Shown here piece by piece: positions 20,585-29,347 of a stretch of 45,000 bases of DNA. Location: NCBI GenBank assembly GCA_905221605.1, contig CAJNDS010002123.1:35001-80000 (forward strand), in the 5' to 3' direction. Under the pieces are notes generated by a model, which saw nothing but the letters and a program-made list of their open reading frames with translations, searched no databases and had not been told where the DNA came from. The position numbers and the translations under genes are program-made. Source of the stretch: Symbiodinium natans. Taxonomy: Eukaryota > Sar > Dinophyceae > Suessiales > Symbiodiniaceae. The stretch's first letter is position 1, and every line of letters starts with the position of its first letter.

Positions 20585-20789
20585 ATCAATGAATAACTGC
20601 ATAAATTTATAGCAGGTAGTTTATAATATATTTTATCGCTTTTTGTTTCCTCTAACTTTTCAACTCTTTCAATAACATCTTTTAAAGTGTTAAATAATAA
20701 CATATCTGTTCTTGTTTTTCATTAATATCTAATTCTTTTATTTGCTTCATATTTTCAGTAGCACATGATTTAGATGTTTTAGAACCCAT
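20581..20789 (-). pseudogene. Small coiled-coil gene broken by a frameshift
   Basis: The first frame runs from the ATG at 20789 (MGSKTSKSCATENMKQ, a possible N-myristoylation start) to a stop at 20682. A second frame then continues with coiled-coil character (LKDVIERVEKLEETKSDK) to 20581. A single-base indel around 20703-20716 would account for this. The intact protein would be about 70 aa. The TCTA core is at 20801-20804 on the minus strand. The function is unknown. Confidence 0.55.
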
Positions 20790-20809
20790 ATATTCTTATT
20801 TAGATAAAA

Positions 20810-23170
20810 TTAATCTTTACTTTTTGCTTTTGGTTTTGCCTTTGGTTTTGGCGAGGCTTCGCCTTTCAACTTCCTTACCTCCTTCTTTAAATCTTCTACC
20901 TCTTTCATTAACTCTTGAACACACCCCCACAATACAACTGATGATTTATTATATGCTAATAATTTCATTCCATCATCGTTATAATATATGATGTTATCCC
21001 ATTCTTTGGGCATTTTAGCATCCTTAATATCGTCTGCTATAAATCCTATATTACTCTTTTTACTTTCATCATTAATAAAATTGTATGTTTTTGGTTTAAT
21101 ATATTTGACTGCTTTATAACAGTCTTTAATATTTACTTCTTGAATATTCTCTTTTATTTTAGCGTCTGATGTTTCAGTTAGAGCAACACATGTTAAATTT
21201 CCTCCAATATCGGCGTCATTAGTTGTAGTAAAGAAACCGTATACATCAACACCTGTATTTGTGGCATCTAATCTTGATAAATTATTATTACTTAATCTAA
21301 TAAATCCATCCATGTCGGGATTATTTATTAATACCCGTTGTGAACCTGAAACATCAACATGTGTTATTTCTAAATTTCCTAATAAAGTAACTTTTCCATC
21401 TGTTAATTGAATTTCCGGTGTGCTACTTTCCAATCCTATTGTTAAATTCATTTCCCCCGCTGTGTCTCCATTTCTAATATATAATTTATATTGTGTATCC
21501 AATACTTCCTTAAATTCACTACTGTTTTGAAACATAAAACGACCCCAACTAATAACATCCGCTTCACCAACAATATTACCAATACTATTAAATGTTTGAT
21601 TATTTGTAACTGCTCTATTAATAGTAATTCCATTAGTGTCGTTTAATTGTAGTGCTATTGTTCCGGTTGTAGGGTCGGTTGTTCTATTTGATTGTAATGA
21701 AAAATTAATTTCGTTAGTTGATATTACATTTAATGAATTATTAGCGTCTGCTCGTTGAAATATCCTACCTGAATTATTAACATAAATATCACTATTAAAT
21801 GTTGATATATTTTGAAATGATGAAGTGCCACCAAAATTAGCATTTCCACCACTTACATTTAATTTATTTGCTCCTTGGATTGCTCCAATTCCTAAACTTA
21901 AACAATAAACACCATTACCATTAGCAGTATTTAATAAAAGTAATGAAGAACTGTCATTGCTTGTATTATAAGCATTAATATTAAATGAATTAAATTTTAA
22001 ATACCCTTGTGCATTTTTTATTGTTAAAACATTACTGGCATCTGTTGTATTTTTATAAAATGTTAATCCATTAGAATTATTAACATTTGCATTTTCCCCA
22101 TCAAAATTTAAATCATTTGTTAAATCAAAATTACCATCCACTTTTAAATTTTGCCTAACAATAGCACTATCAACAACATCTAATGTATAACCACCTGTTA
22201 ATGTATTTGCTCCTGTATCTACTAATAAGGAGTGTGATTTAACATATTGATTAGCATTGTTATTTAAATTTAAAATCCTACCTGTATCACCAACTGAATT
22301 GTAACAATCAATATTATCATTATTAAAAGTAATATAATTATCAGTATTTCTAACTGTAAATGATAAATTACCATCTGCTGTATTTTCTACAACTAACCCA
22401 CCTGTCGGCGCTTCTATTTTTCCTGACATTTTGTATCCTGCATTATTATTTGATAAATCTAATTGTTTTATTGCGTTATCTGATGTATTATTACAAAATA
22501 TTTTATCACCCTGTAAAGTTATATAACTCGTTGCGTTTTTAAACTCTGCTAATACTTTATCACCTCCTCCTGTTTGGTTGCTGAATAGTAATCCCGCTAC
22601 TGGACTTATATTTATTGTTGAATTATTTAATGTTAATCCACTATGAATAACAGTCGGGGCACTGCAATCAATAATAGGATTGGGGCTAAATCTATCAATA
22701 AAATCTGATTTGGGAACACGTAAATCTAATAAATTATCAATATCTGTATCACTATAACCACCACCACCACCTACTAAGGCATCTACCTCGGTTTTATTAT
22801 AATAATTTGTTCCTAATTGGGTGTTAGTCTGGTAATTAGTAGATAAATTTGTATCTATTTGTGTTTGTGTATAGTAATTGGTAAAAGTCGTGTCTATTTC
22901 TACTTTATTGTAAAAATTCGTTGATAGTTGTAAATTAGTTTGATAAGTAGTATTTAATATATGTGATATAGAACTAATATTTTGAAAGTTCTGTAGTTGC
23001 TTCGTATTTAAAACATCTATAGCATCGGTGTTTGCTTGTATGTTTGAAGAGTTTGCGGTGTTGGTGTCTCCTAATTCTGTTTTCGTAGCGTATAAGTCGC
23101 TTAAATCTGTTCCACTTACAACAATGTTATCTGCTGTTAATGTATTTGTATTATTGAGTGTGAGTGTCAT
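20810..23170 (-). CDS. Fibre-like virion protein with C-terminal peptidase S74 (endosialidase-type) chaperone domain, 786 aa
   Basis: Likely a capsid-attached fibre for host recognition. Residues about 75-135 hold fibre repeats of the YNKTEVD type. The long middle is Asn/Thr/Ser-rich beta-repeat sequence (repeated LNNN, LKVDGN, NFGGT-like strands). Residues 668-786 carry the S74 intramolecular chaperone signature SDAKIKENI, then FIADDIK and a coiled-coil tail. In this family the chaperone drives trimerisation of the fibre and then cleaves itself off at the Ser. The Lys/Pro-rich end (KPKAKPKAKSKD) follows. The frame is intact. TCTA is at 23189-23192 on the minus strand. It lies directly downstream of the MCP gene. 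Confidence 0.88.
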   Translation of the reverse strand: MTLTLNNTNTLTADNIVVSGTDLSDLYATKTELGDTNTANSSNIQANTDAIDVLNTKQLQNFQNISSISHILNTTYQTNLQLSTNFYNKVEIDTTFTNYYTQTQIDTNLSTNYQTNTQLGTNYYNKTEVDALVGGGGGYSDTDIDNLLDLRVPKSDFIDRFSPNPIIDCSAPTVIHSGLTLNNSTINISPVAGLLFSNQTGGGDKVLAEFKNATSYITLQGDKIFCNNTSDNAIKQLDLSNNNAGYKMSGKIEAPTGGLVVENTADGNLSFTVRNTDNYITFNNDNIDCYNSVGDTGRILNLNNNANQYVKSHSLLVDTGANTLTGGYTLDVVDSAIVRQNLKVDGNFDLTNDLNFDGENANVNNSNGLTFYKNTTDASNVLTIKNAQGYLKFNSFNINAYNTSNDSSSLLLLNTANGNGVYCLSLGIGAIQGANKLNVSGGNANFGGTSSFQNISTFNSDIYVNNSGRIFQRADANNSLNVISTNEINFSLQSNRTTDPTTGTIALQLNDTNGITINRAVTNNQTFNSIGNIVGEADVISWGRFMFQNSSEFKEVLDTQYKLYIRNGDTAGEMNLTIGLESSTPEIQLTDGKVTLLGNLEITHVDVSGSQRVLINNPDMDGFIRLSNNNLSRLDATNTGVDVYGFFTTTNDADIGGNLTCVALTETSDAKIKENIQEVNIKDCYKAVKYIKPKTYNFINDESKKSNIGFIADDIKDAKMPKEWDNIIYYNDDGMKLLAYNKSSVVLWGCVQELMKEVEDLKKEVRKLKGEASPKPKAKPKAKSKD
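20850..20863. repeat. GC-rich palindrome inside the fibre gene
   Basis: GGCGAGGCTTCGCC is an interrupted palindrome encoding GEASP near the C-terminus. It resembles the core of the GC-rich repeat elsewhere. Confidence 0.45.
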
Positions 23171-23177
23171 TGTATAA

Positions 23178-23209
23178 TATTAATAAAATAGATTATTATT
23201 TTATTAATA
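23178..23209. terminator. Hairpin after the MCP gene
   Basis: TATTAATAAAAT (23178-23189) and ATTTTATTAATA (23198-23209) make a 12-bp stem with an 8-nt loop, 13 bases beyond the MCP stop on the minus strand. It overlaps the upstream region of the fibre gene. Confidence 0.7.
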
Positions 23210-23221
23210 ATATTTCATTTT

Positions 23222-24655
23222 TTAATCGTAAACTTTCAGACCCAAGTCTTTTATTTCAAGTATCTGTTCTGAAAGCATCGTAATATAAATATTTTCTGGC
23301 ATATCAAAAGTTGGAATTGATGTTCCTGCTGGTTTAATTTTAACCAACATTTGTTGTCCTGCTCTTGTGTTAATCCCTGTATAACTACTATCTGGCACTC
23401 TTTCAAATGAAAATGCAAAGATAAATTGACGGTCTCTATAATGTCTGAAACTTACACTCATTGAATGTTGATGAAACATAGGTAAATTAAGTGCCTTTCG
23501 TAAATGATAATAGCATTCAGTCATTGAGCGACATGGATATTCTGGATAAAGCTTAGAACCCAATTGAATTTGAAACTCTAAATCTTTATTTTCGCTATAC
23601 AAACCATCAACTGCTTCGTCAGAAGTTTGCATTGGATGATAAAATCTACAAAATTCTTTATCACAATATTCAAATCCTGTGCTTGGGTCTCCTGATTTAT
23701 AAAAAGTAATGAACGAGGCTACTAATTTTGATACTGAACGTATAACCGGAATGCTTATATTATCTGTATTGCTGATAGTTTGACTTTGTGTAATATATGT
23801 TGTGTAAGTAATGGGAAGTCCTTTTCCTTCTAACAGATGCTTAACATATTCATTATTTAAATTATTGTCAAGTGTGCAAACATCACAGACAACTCTTGCA
23901 TTATTAATTTCCCACTGAATGCTTGTATTTCTAATTTGTGCATCTGCTTCAACACCAGTGTCTACATTATGAACAAACCGATTACCCACATCATCATTAA
24001 GTTGATAGTTTCTATAATCAATAATACAATCAGTAGCATTCGTTACCAATTCTAATTCAATCGTTAAATTTCCCATATACTTTAGTGGTAAATACTTAAA
24101 CTGACTGAATAAACCACATAATGGTTTAAATCCAACTGTCATTGTATCTCTGAAACCTTGAAGAGTAAAACCATTTACTTCATGTGATAGTTCTGTTCCA
24201 ACTTTATTAACTAATGTTTTCACTTCATCATCATATCGTTGTCCAAAACCTTCATTTGCTTCATCTTTTCTTGCTCCTTGTGACATCATTTTAGAAAACA
24301 TATGATGGACACGGTTATAATTATCAAAGTCTTCAACAACTTGATTTCCTGCTATAATTCTCATTCTTCTAAAGAAACAATAAGGAGGTGACAATGGACG
24401 GACTTTATTATCAAACGAACCAATATCAAGATTTTTTAATGTAAAGAAAATACGGACTGATTGAGGGTCTAACCAACTGTTATCTTCTCCATTTAAACTA
24501 AATTTTAAAACACGGTTCCCACTATCACTTTTATAGATATTTGACCCATTCGGCCAGAATGACACACTTCTTCTATCAGTTATGTAACTTGAACCTTTGT
24601 TTAATTTAAATGAGAGGCTGTCAATTAGAATATCTTCCGGGCTAAAAGTTTCCAT
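23222..24655 (-). CDS. Major capsid protein, double jelly-roll type (477 aa)
   Basis: Expected to form the trimeric hexon-like capsomers of an icosahedral capsid. The N-terminal region (residues 1-80) has the start typical of PLV major capsid proteins, with FSLNGEDNSWLDPQSVRIFF. Residues 94-120 contain the conserved segment FFRRMRIIAGNQVVEDFDNY followed by NRVHHMF. The length is in the usual PLV range of about 450-600 aa. The frame is intact. A TCTA core lies at 24674-24677 on the minus strand, about 18 bases upstream, and a hairpin follows the stop. It sits between the fibre gene and the GIY-YIG gene, all leftward. The assignment rests on remembered family pattern; a structure prediction would settle it. 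Confidence 0.85.
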   Translation of the reverse strand: METFSPEDILIDSLSFKLNKGSSYITDRRSVSFWPNGSNIYKSDSGNRVLKFSLNGEDNSWLDPQSVRIFFTLKNLDIGSFDNKVRPLSPPYCFFRRMRIIAGNQVVEDFDNYNRVHHMFSKMMSQGARKDEANEGFGQRYDDEVKTLVNKVGTELSHEVNGFTLQGFRDTMTVGFKPLCGLFSQFKYLPLKYMGNLTIELELVTNATDCIIDYRNYQLNDDVGNRFVHNVDTGVEADAQIRNTSIQWEINNARVVCDVCTLDNNLNNEYVKHLLEGKGLPITYTTYITQSQTISNTDNISIPVIRSVSKLVASFITFYKSGDPSTGFEYCDKEFCRFYHPMQTSDEAVDGLYSENKDLEFQIQLGSKLYPEYPCRSMTECYYHLRKALNLPMFHQHSMSVSFRHYRDRQFIFAFSFERVPDSSYTGINTRAGQQMLVKIKPAGTSIPTFDMPENIYITMLSEQILEIKDLGLKVYD

Positions 24656-24685
24656 CTAATATATATTTTACTATAGAAAAATTTA

Positions 24686-24716
24686 ATTAAATATAATTGT
24701 TAATATTATATTTAAT
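24686..24716. terminator. Hairpin between 24.7-kb small gene and MCP gene
   Basis: ATTAAATATAAT (24686-24697) and ATTATATTTAAT (24705-24716) form a 12-bp stem with a 7-nt loop at the stop codon of the upstream leftward gene. Confidence 0.7.
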
Positions 24717-24906
24717 CAAATAATTTAAAATTATATGAAATTTCTTTATTATTTTTCTTTTTGTTCTTAATCTCTTTAACTATATTATTTCCTTCATTTT
24801 CTTCCACAAGTTTCCTTATTTCTTCATAACTGTTTTGCTTAAACTTCTTCTCTTTTGGTGTCGTCTTCTCCATCTGTTCGTATGTTGTTGCTTTGTAATT
24901 GAACAT
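24712..24906 (-). CDS. Small Lys/Glu-rich protein (64 aa)
   Basis: Unknown. It begins MFNYKATTYEQMEKTT and is highly charged with predicted helices. Its 5' end overlaps the 3' end of the GIY-YIG gene by 68 bases in another frame. TCTA lies at 24920-24923 on the minus strand, inside the GIY-YIG coding region, and a 3' hairpin follows its stop; these support it as a real gene. Confidence 0.6.
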   Translation of the reverse strand: MFNYKATTYEQMEKTTPKEKKFKQNSYEEIRKLVEENEGNNIVKEIKNKKKNNKEISYNFKLFD

Positions 24907-25492
24907 TATTACTATTATTTAGATTATTTAATGCTTCTTGGTGCTTCTTACTTCTTAAATGTCTCTTTAAGTTAATCTTTGTTACACAGTCTCCACATTC
25001 ACAAGTAACCGTAAGTCTGTTTCGTTGTGTAACTTTTTCCTTGTTGTTTTCCCTCCATGCTTTATCTGTCTCCCTTATCATTTCTCGCTTTTCTTCTCGG
25101 TATTTTGCCTTTCTTCCTAAAATAATATCGTGTTTTAGTTCCCTATATTCTTTGTTCTTTTGTCTTCTTATCTCTTTTGTATCATCTAACCACTCTTGCA
25201 TCGTTCTTCCTTGTATTCTGTGATTTAATGTTGCCATTTCCCGAATGTATTCACCTTCCTTAGCCATTAGTTGTTCTTTGTTTTCACAAGGAAATTCTTG
25301 AATTAATTCAATGTAAAAGTGCTCCACCCCAATATCATTCATTTTCTGATATAAAATGTAATGCTTCCTGCGTTCAGATTCGCTTCTATGTCCTACCATT
25401 CTTTTGCTTAACGGTTGAGTTGTTGAACCGACATAAATATCATCATCAACAGTGTTTCTTATACAGTAAATTTTACCATTTTTGTAATCCAT
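24839..25492 (-). CDS. GIY-YIG nuclease with C-terminal zinc finger (217 aa)
   Basis: Homing-type or repair nuclease. The GIY-YIG core is visible as GKIYCI (residues 6-11), YVGST (20-24), R31, H35 and the Glu in AKEGEYI near residue 79. It is followed by a basic linker and a C-x-C-x11-H-x5-H finger (CECGDCVTKINLKRHLRSKKH region) with the same x11/x5 spacing as the TIR fingers. The open frame starts at a GTG at 25516; the ATG at 25492 (MDYKNGKIYC) is used instead. Such genes are common passengers in PLVs and giant viruses. Its role (mobility, recombination or competition) is not known. Confidence 0.85.
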   Translation of the reverse strand: MDYKNGKIYCIRNTVDDDIYVGSTTQPLSKRMVGHRSESERRKHYILYQKMNDIGVEHFYIELIQEFPCENKEQLMAKEGEYIREMATLNHRIQGRTMQEWLDDTKEIRRQKNKEYRELKHDIILGRKAKYREEKREMIRETDKAWRENNKEKVTQRNRLTVTCECGDCVTKINLKRHLRSKKHQEALNNLNNSNNVQLQSNNIRTDGEDDTKREEV

Positions 25493-25528
25493 ACTTTTTA
25501 TTACTGAAATATACACTTTTTTCTTTAA

Positions 25529-26172
25529 TTATGTTTCAAACTGTTCCATAAACTCTTCTTGTGTTATAGGCAGATTACCTTCTTTATTATGAACGTTAGC
25601 AATGTCGGCATATTCATGATTAAACAATGGATTTAAAGAACCTTTTGGAATTGTAATCGCACCGCGGTCGAACATACTTACTATATCATTAGAACCTCTA
25701 AAACGAAGGTTATTTCCTGTTTCATCTGGTTTTTGTCTTGATATAAATGGAGCACCGTAACTTCTTGTTTGAAATATATTACCATAGTCATCATTTATTT
25801 GCTGACCTACACTAGCACCTAATGAATGAGACACTATATTTTTAATGCCATAATTCTTTTTACCGTCAATATCAATAGCATAATCTTGAATAAAATTATC
25901 AACATCTTTATATCTTTTTGTGTTTCGTGTCTGATAGAACGGTAATTTTAAATCATCTGTCGCGTCTGAAAACGATTTTGTGCCTGCTATGTATAAGTCT
26001 CTCCGTCCCTATAAATCCCACTAGGGTCTTCGTATGCTCTCTTTAACCCATAAGTATCGGTCGGTATATATTCTGTCCCTGCTAATTCTTCCCTAACATC
26101 GTCATGTATTTTATTTCTTGTATTAGGCGCTTCATATATTATTCCTTCATTTCTTCTTTTATGTTTATGCAT
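25529..26172 (-). pseudogene. Class-3 lipase-like protein, broken by one frameshift
   Basis: Two frames make one gene. The first runs from the ATG at 26172 to a stop at 25987. The second is open from 26008 to the stop at 25529 and has no ATG, so a single indel near 25987-26008 separates them. The second frame carries class-3 lipase features: YIAGTKSFSDATDDLKLPF (like the RGT...DW..D segment), the nucleophile elbow SHSLGAS, the SYGAP segment (like FGxPRVG), then NDIVSMF and NHEYADI, suitable for the Asp and His of the triad. About 214 codons in total. Lipases are known accessory genes in some PLVs and virophages, perhaps acting in entry or egress. As written the protein cannot be made in one piece. 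Confidence 0.7.
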
Positions 26173-26212
26173 TATAAAATAAGTTATAAATTATTTTATC
26201 ATTTAATTAATA

Positions 26213-27048
26213 ATGCTCAAATTTAAAAAAGTATATATTGATAGCAGTTATAAAGTGAGTGGCACTCCATCTGAATTCACGATTGATTTACCTGAAACGG
26301 TGCAGTTAGAAGACAATATGCTATGTCAAATTCACGAGGTAAGCATTCCTCATTCTTGGTATTCAATAAACAGCACAAATAATAATTTATACTTCAGACA
26401 TCAGGTATTACCCCCTGCTCTGGTAGCGGGTGCTTGTTATCGTAAAATACCAATTCCCGAAGGTAATTACACCGCTTCTGAATTAACAACTGAATTAGAA
26501 ACGCAACTAAATAACTATTTTGATACAGTGGATAGACCTGATACATATACGGTAAGATATAATGCCACAACTAACAAAATTAGAATTGCCGTTAATTATG
26601 CTACTGTTATATTCGTTGTCTTAACAGATGCTGAAGTTGCGCCTTTTACCGGTTCATTTTTAGATGATGTTATGTTAATAATTTGAATTCAATTAATCGC
26701 GTAATGGGTAATACAACACCCGCGCCCGATGCTTACACTAATCTTGTTCCTTACATTACTAATTTTATTGACCTCGTCCCCTTCAAGAGTTTGTATTTAC
26801 ATTGTAATGAAATTAGCAACTACAACCAATTAACAGTAGCAGGTAATTCATCAATTGTGAAGAAAATTAACGTAACAGTTCCCTATGTAGGAATTATAAA
26901 CGACAATGAATTAAGCAGTGTTGATTATATTGATGTTAGTAACAAAATGCTTCGCAGATTGAATTTTAGACTTAGTAATAATTCAAATCAGACGGTTAAT
27001 TTAAATAATGTTGATATCTCTTTCACTTTAACATTTTTCAGGGGTTGA
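26213..27048 (+). pseudogene. Penton-like minor capsid protein, broken by one frameshift
   Basis: The first frame starts at the ATG at 26213 (MLKFKKVYIDSSYKVSGTPS) and stops at 26686. The second frame, open from 26668, continues LNSINRVMGN and ends at 27048 with FTLTFFRG. Its apparent start is a TTG, so it is not a separate gene. Together they give about 278 codons. The first half matches the N-terminal jelly-roll beginning of PLV penton proteins (FTIDLPETVQLEDNMLCQIH, then VSIPHSWYSIN). The second half has the conserved KKINVTVPYVGIIND and DYIDVSNKMLRRLNFRL segments. The protein should occupy capsid vertices. It lies divergently from the lipase gene. The lesion is within 26668-26686. Confidence 0.75.
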
Positions 27049-27086
27049 TAAATATCTAATTAGAAAAATATATACTATATTAATTA

Positions 27087-27740
27087 ATGAGCAGTGAAGC
27101 AGTTGAGGAGGTTAAAAATGAAGAAGCTAATGAAGAAGTGGCTAATGAAGTTATTGAAGAAGCGCCTGAAGAAGCACCAACAGAACAAATTAAATAAGCT
27201 ACTGAAGAAACATCTAAAGAGCAAACAAAACCAGATGCGAAAGCAACTCCCAAGAAATTAGCGAGAAGTGTTAAAGTAGTAGAGTTAGTTGAATGTCAAG
27301 CCTGTAATAAAAAGATGTTGCCCAAAAGTCTAAGAAACACACATCCTCACTATTGTAAGGGACAACCGACCGAAACATTACCAGTAAATAAGCAGAAGGC
27401 AAGTTATGGGTCAAAGGTTGAACAAAAACTAAGAAAAGAAATAGAGGAAGAGATGAAAGCAAAATATTCAAACAAAGAAAATGATAAAAACGCTCAAAAT
27501 GAAGTTGTTAATTATTCCGAACCTACTGAAGTTAAAACGAAAGCAAAGCCAAGTGTACCAAGTGTGCCAAGTCGCGAAGTCGCGAATGCTCGCGAGCCTC
27601 TGGCGAGTGTCTCGCGAGGCTCTGCTGAGCGACAACTAACAGCAAGAGAATTATTAGAAGCATCATATAATGAAATACGAAGAGCAAAAAGAGAGGAACG
27701 CATACAAAAGATTAACAGCTTTAAGACAAAAATGTTTTAA
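27087..27740 (+). pseudogene. C2HC zinc-finger, acidic/basic protein interrupted by an in-frame stop
   Basis: The frame opens at the ATG at 27087 (MSSEAVEEVKNEEANEEV) and meets TAA at 27195-27197. It continues in the same frame through Lys-rich sequence to a zinc-finger motif CQACNKKMLPKSLRNTHPHYC at about 27297-27359 and on to the stop at 27740. Starting at the internal ATG at 27315 would cut the finger in half, so the nonsense codon is the better explanation. The C-terminal half is Lys/Glu-rich and carries an in-frame GC-rich repeat at 27571-27633. TCTA is at 27055-27058. Function unknown; a DNA-binding or core protein is possible. Confidence 0.6.
27571..27633. repeat. GC-rich palindromic repeat inserted in frame (copy A)
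   Basis: Contains GTCGCGAAG, GCTCGCGAGCCTCTGGCGAG and CTCGCGAGGCTCTG. The first part is nearly the reverse complement of 29815-29847. It encodes a segment rich in Arg, Ala, Ser and Glu without breaking the frame. Confidence 0.65.
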
Positions 27741-27743
27741 TTG

Positions 27744-27774
27744 TTAATATTATTTTTAATCTAAATAATATTAA
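27744..27774. terminator. Hairpin after the C2HC gene
   Basis: TTAATATTATT and AATAATATTAA form an 11-bp stem with a 9-nt loop, starting 4 bases past the stop at 27740. The TCTA core of the next gene (27760-27763) lies partly in the loop. Confidence 0.7.
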
Positions 27775-27778
27775 TAAT

Positions 27779-28099
27779 ATGAGTATGTTTAAAAGTAAAC
27801 CAGAGTTTAAGAGAATGCCACAGGTTCAACAATATTACGATATTGAAGATACATTCGGTGTTGCTTCACGAAGGAAACAAATTGAAGATATGAAACTAAG
27901 AGTAGAAGAAGCTGAGAACAGAGGTAAAAACATTGCGTTAAGGAATGATTGGGTGAAGCATCAGAAGAAATCAATATATCAGGGACAACTTGACGATATT
28001 AACAGACAGTTAGAGCGTCCCATGATGCCAGTAAGAACAAAAGAAGAACTGAAAAAGAAGCAAGATGAATTAAAACATATAATGGCAGAAATAAATTAA
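27779..28099 (+). CDS. Small helical / coiled-coil protein (106 aa)
   Basis: Unknown. It begins MSMFKSKPEFKRMPQVQQYY. Residues 35-105 are charged helices (KQIEDMKLRVEEAENRG and KTKEELKKKQDELKHIMAE). TCTAAATAAT lies 10-19 bases before the ATG. It sits in the rightward virion gene run after the penton, so a scaffold or minor virion protein is plausible. Confidence 0.75.
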   Translation: MSMFKSKPEFKRMPQVQQYYDIEDTFGVASRRKQIEDMKLRVEEAENRGKNIALRNDWVKHQKKSIYQGQLDDINRQLERPMMPVRTKEELKKKQDELKHIMAEIN

Positions 28100-28120
28100 A
28101 ATCTAATTCTAAATATAATA

Positions 28121-29146
28121 ATGATTAAAACATTAAAGTCTGAATTAAAACTACGCCCAACATACGATGAAATGATAGGAATGATTGAAAGTCAAGGAGA
28201 CCCCAACAGACCATCAATAGAACAAGTGATTGACAGACGAGCAACAATATTTAGAAATAATCAGTTCGGCAGTCAGTTTGATAATATTGATTTTCTAGGG
28301 TTGAAGAAACAAGAAGAAGACAAGGTAAAAGAGGAAATAAGACAAACACAGTTGAGACAAACGGCAATGGCTACCGGCTCGTCAATGGGTGTCCTAAGTT
28401 ATGGAGGTAGAACGCCTATAGGTGCTTACACTGCCGACGGCTTTGAAACACCTACAAATGATGTTAATATGTCAGATGAGCAAATTATGATGATAAAGGC
28501 GGAAATGGAAAAACATCAACAGCGACAACGAGAAGCACAACAAGCATCAGCATCATCGGCAAAAACTGATTTAGATGAAGCACATAGACAATCATTACCC
28601 GCCGGAGTTAATATTGATGGGGAAGATGATATGCCACCTCTAGAACCGATACAACAAGAGAGTTCAGAAGAAGAACTAATACCAGCAGAAGATACAGACC
28701 CTAATCCATATCAAAGGGGGTTGTTATTTTGGAACAATGATATTGAAAAAATGAAGACGAACCAGAAAATAAATTACGATGACTTATTATTTCAGTTGTA
28801 TATCAGAGGCCAGCTAACAGACAAAATGGAAACTGATGTTGAAAATCTACCTGATGAACTATCAAAGAAATTGTATTTACTAAGAATTATTGAAAATCTC
28901 ATAGGAACAGAACCAGAAGAGAACGAATGGCAAACAATGGTGAATGACGAACTGTTAAGAAAAAGAATAAAAGAATGGAGAAACGTGAAGAAGGCTAAAT
29001 CAGCTAGTTCTAGTTCAGGTGGTATAGGTTCTGCTATTGCTAGTGGAGCTAGAGCCGTAGGAGGAGCTGTTTTAGAAGCAGGAAAAGAAGCAGTTAAGGA
29101 AGCAGTTGTAGCAGGAGCAAGAAATGCAGTTATGAGTTTAATTTAA
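28121..29146 (+). CDS. Putative minor virion protein with LKLRPT motif and Gly/Ala-rich C-terminal helix (341 aa)
   Basis: Unknown family. The N-terminus holds LKLRPTYDEMIGMIE (residues about 9-23), a motif shared with the next gene. The middle is acidic and Gln/Glu-rich with low complexity. Residues about 300-341 are Gly/Ala-rich and amphipathic (GGIGSAIASGARAVGGAVLE, then KEAVKEAVVAGARNAVMSLI), reminiscent of membrane-active tails of minor capsid proteins in adenovirus-like viruses; this is only an analogy. TCTA cores are at 28102-28110. The frame is intact. Confidence 0.7.
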   Translation: MIKTLKSELKLRPTYDEMIGMIESQGDPNRPSIEQVIDRRATIFRNNQFGSQFDNIDFLGLKKQEEDKVKEEIRQTQLRQTAMATGSSMGVLSYGGRTPIGAYTADGFETPTNDVNMSDEQIMMIKAEMEKHQQRQREAQQASASSAKTDLDEAHRQSLPAGVNIDGEDDMPPLEPIQQESSEEELIPAEDTDPNPYQRGLLFWNNDIEKMKTNQKINYDDLLFQLYIRGQLTDKMETDVENLPDELSKKLYLLRIIENLIGTEPEENEWQTMVNDELLRKRIKEWRNVKKAKSASSSSGGIGSAIASGARAVGGAVLEAGKEAVKEAVVAGARNAVMSLI

Positions 29147-29333
29147 TCTAATTATTAGTATATGCTAAAACTTCGCCCAACATTTGAACAAATTGAAAGG
29201 GAAGCAAGAACACACAGACTAAAAATATTACCAGAGAAACAAAGGAGAACACAGCAAGGGATATTGTTAGATGAAGTTGATTTTGATGACTTTGATTTGA
29301 ATAATTATGACAGGAAAACAGTTTTGTTAAATG

Positions 29334-29347
29334 ATAACCCTGATAAG
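29334..29347. repeat. Target-site duplication, left copy
   Basis: ATAACCCTGATAAG, identical to 29598-29611, flanks the 250-bp insertion. Confidence 0.85.

Noticed and set aside
27195-27197. Reassigned TAA codon (ciliate-like code)
   Set aside because: TAA ends most other genes in the element, including those with 3' hairpins, so a nonsense change in one gene is simpler.
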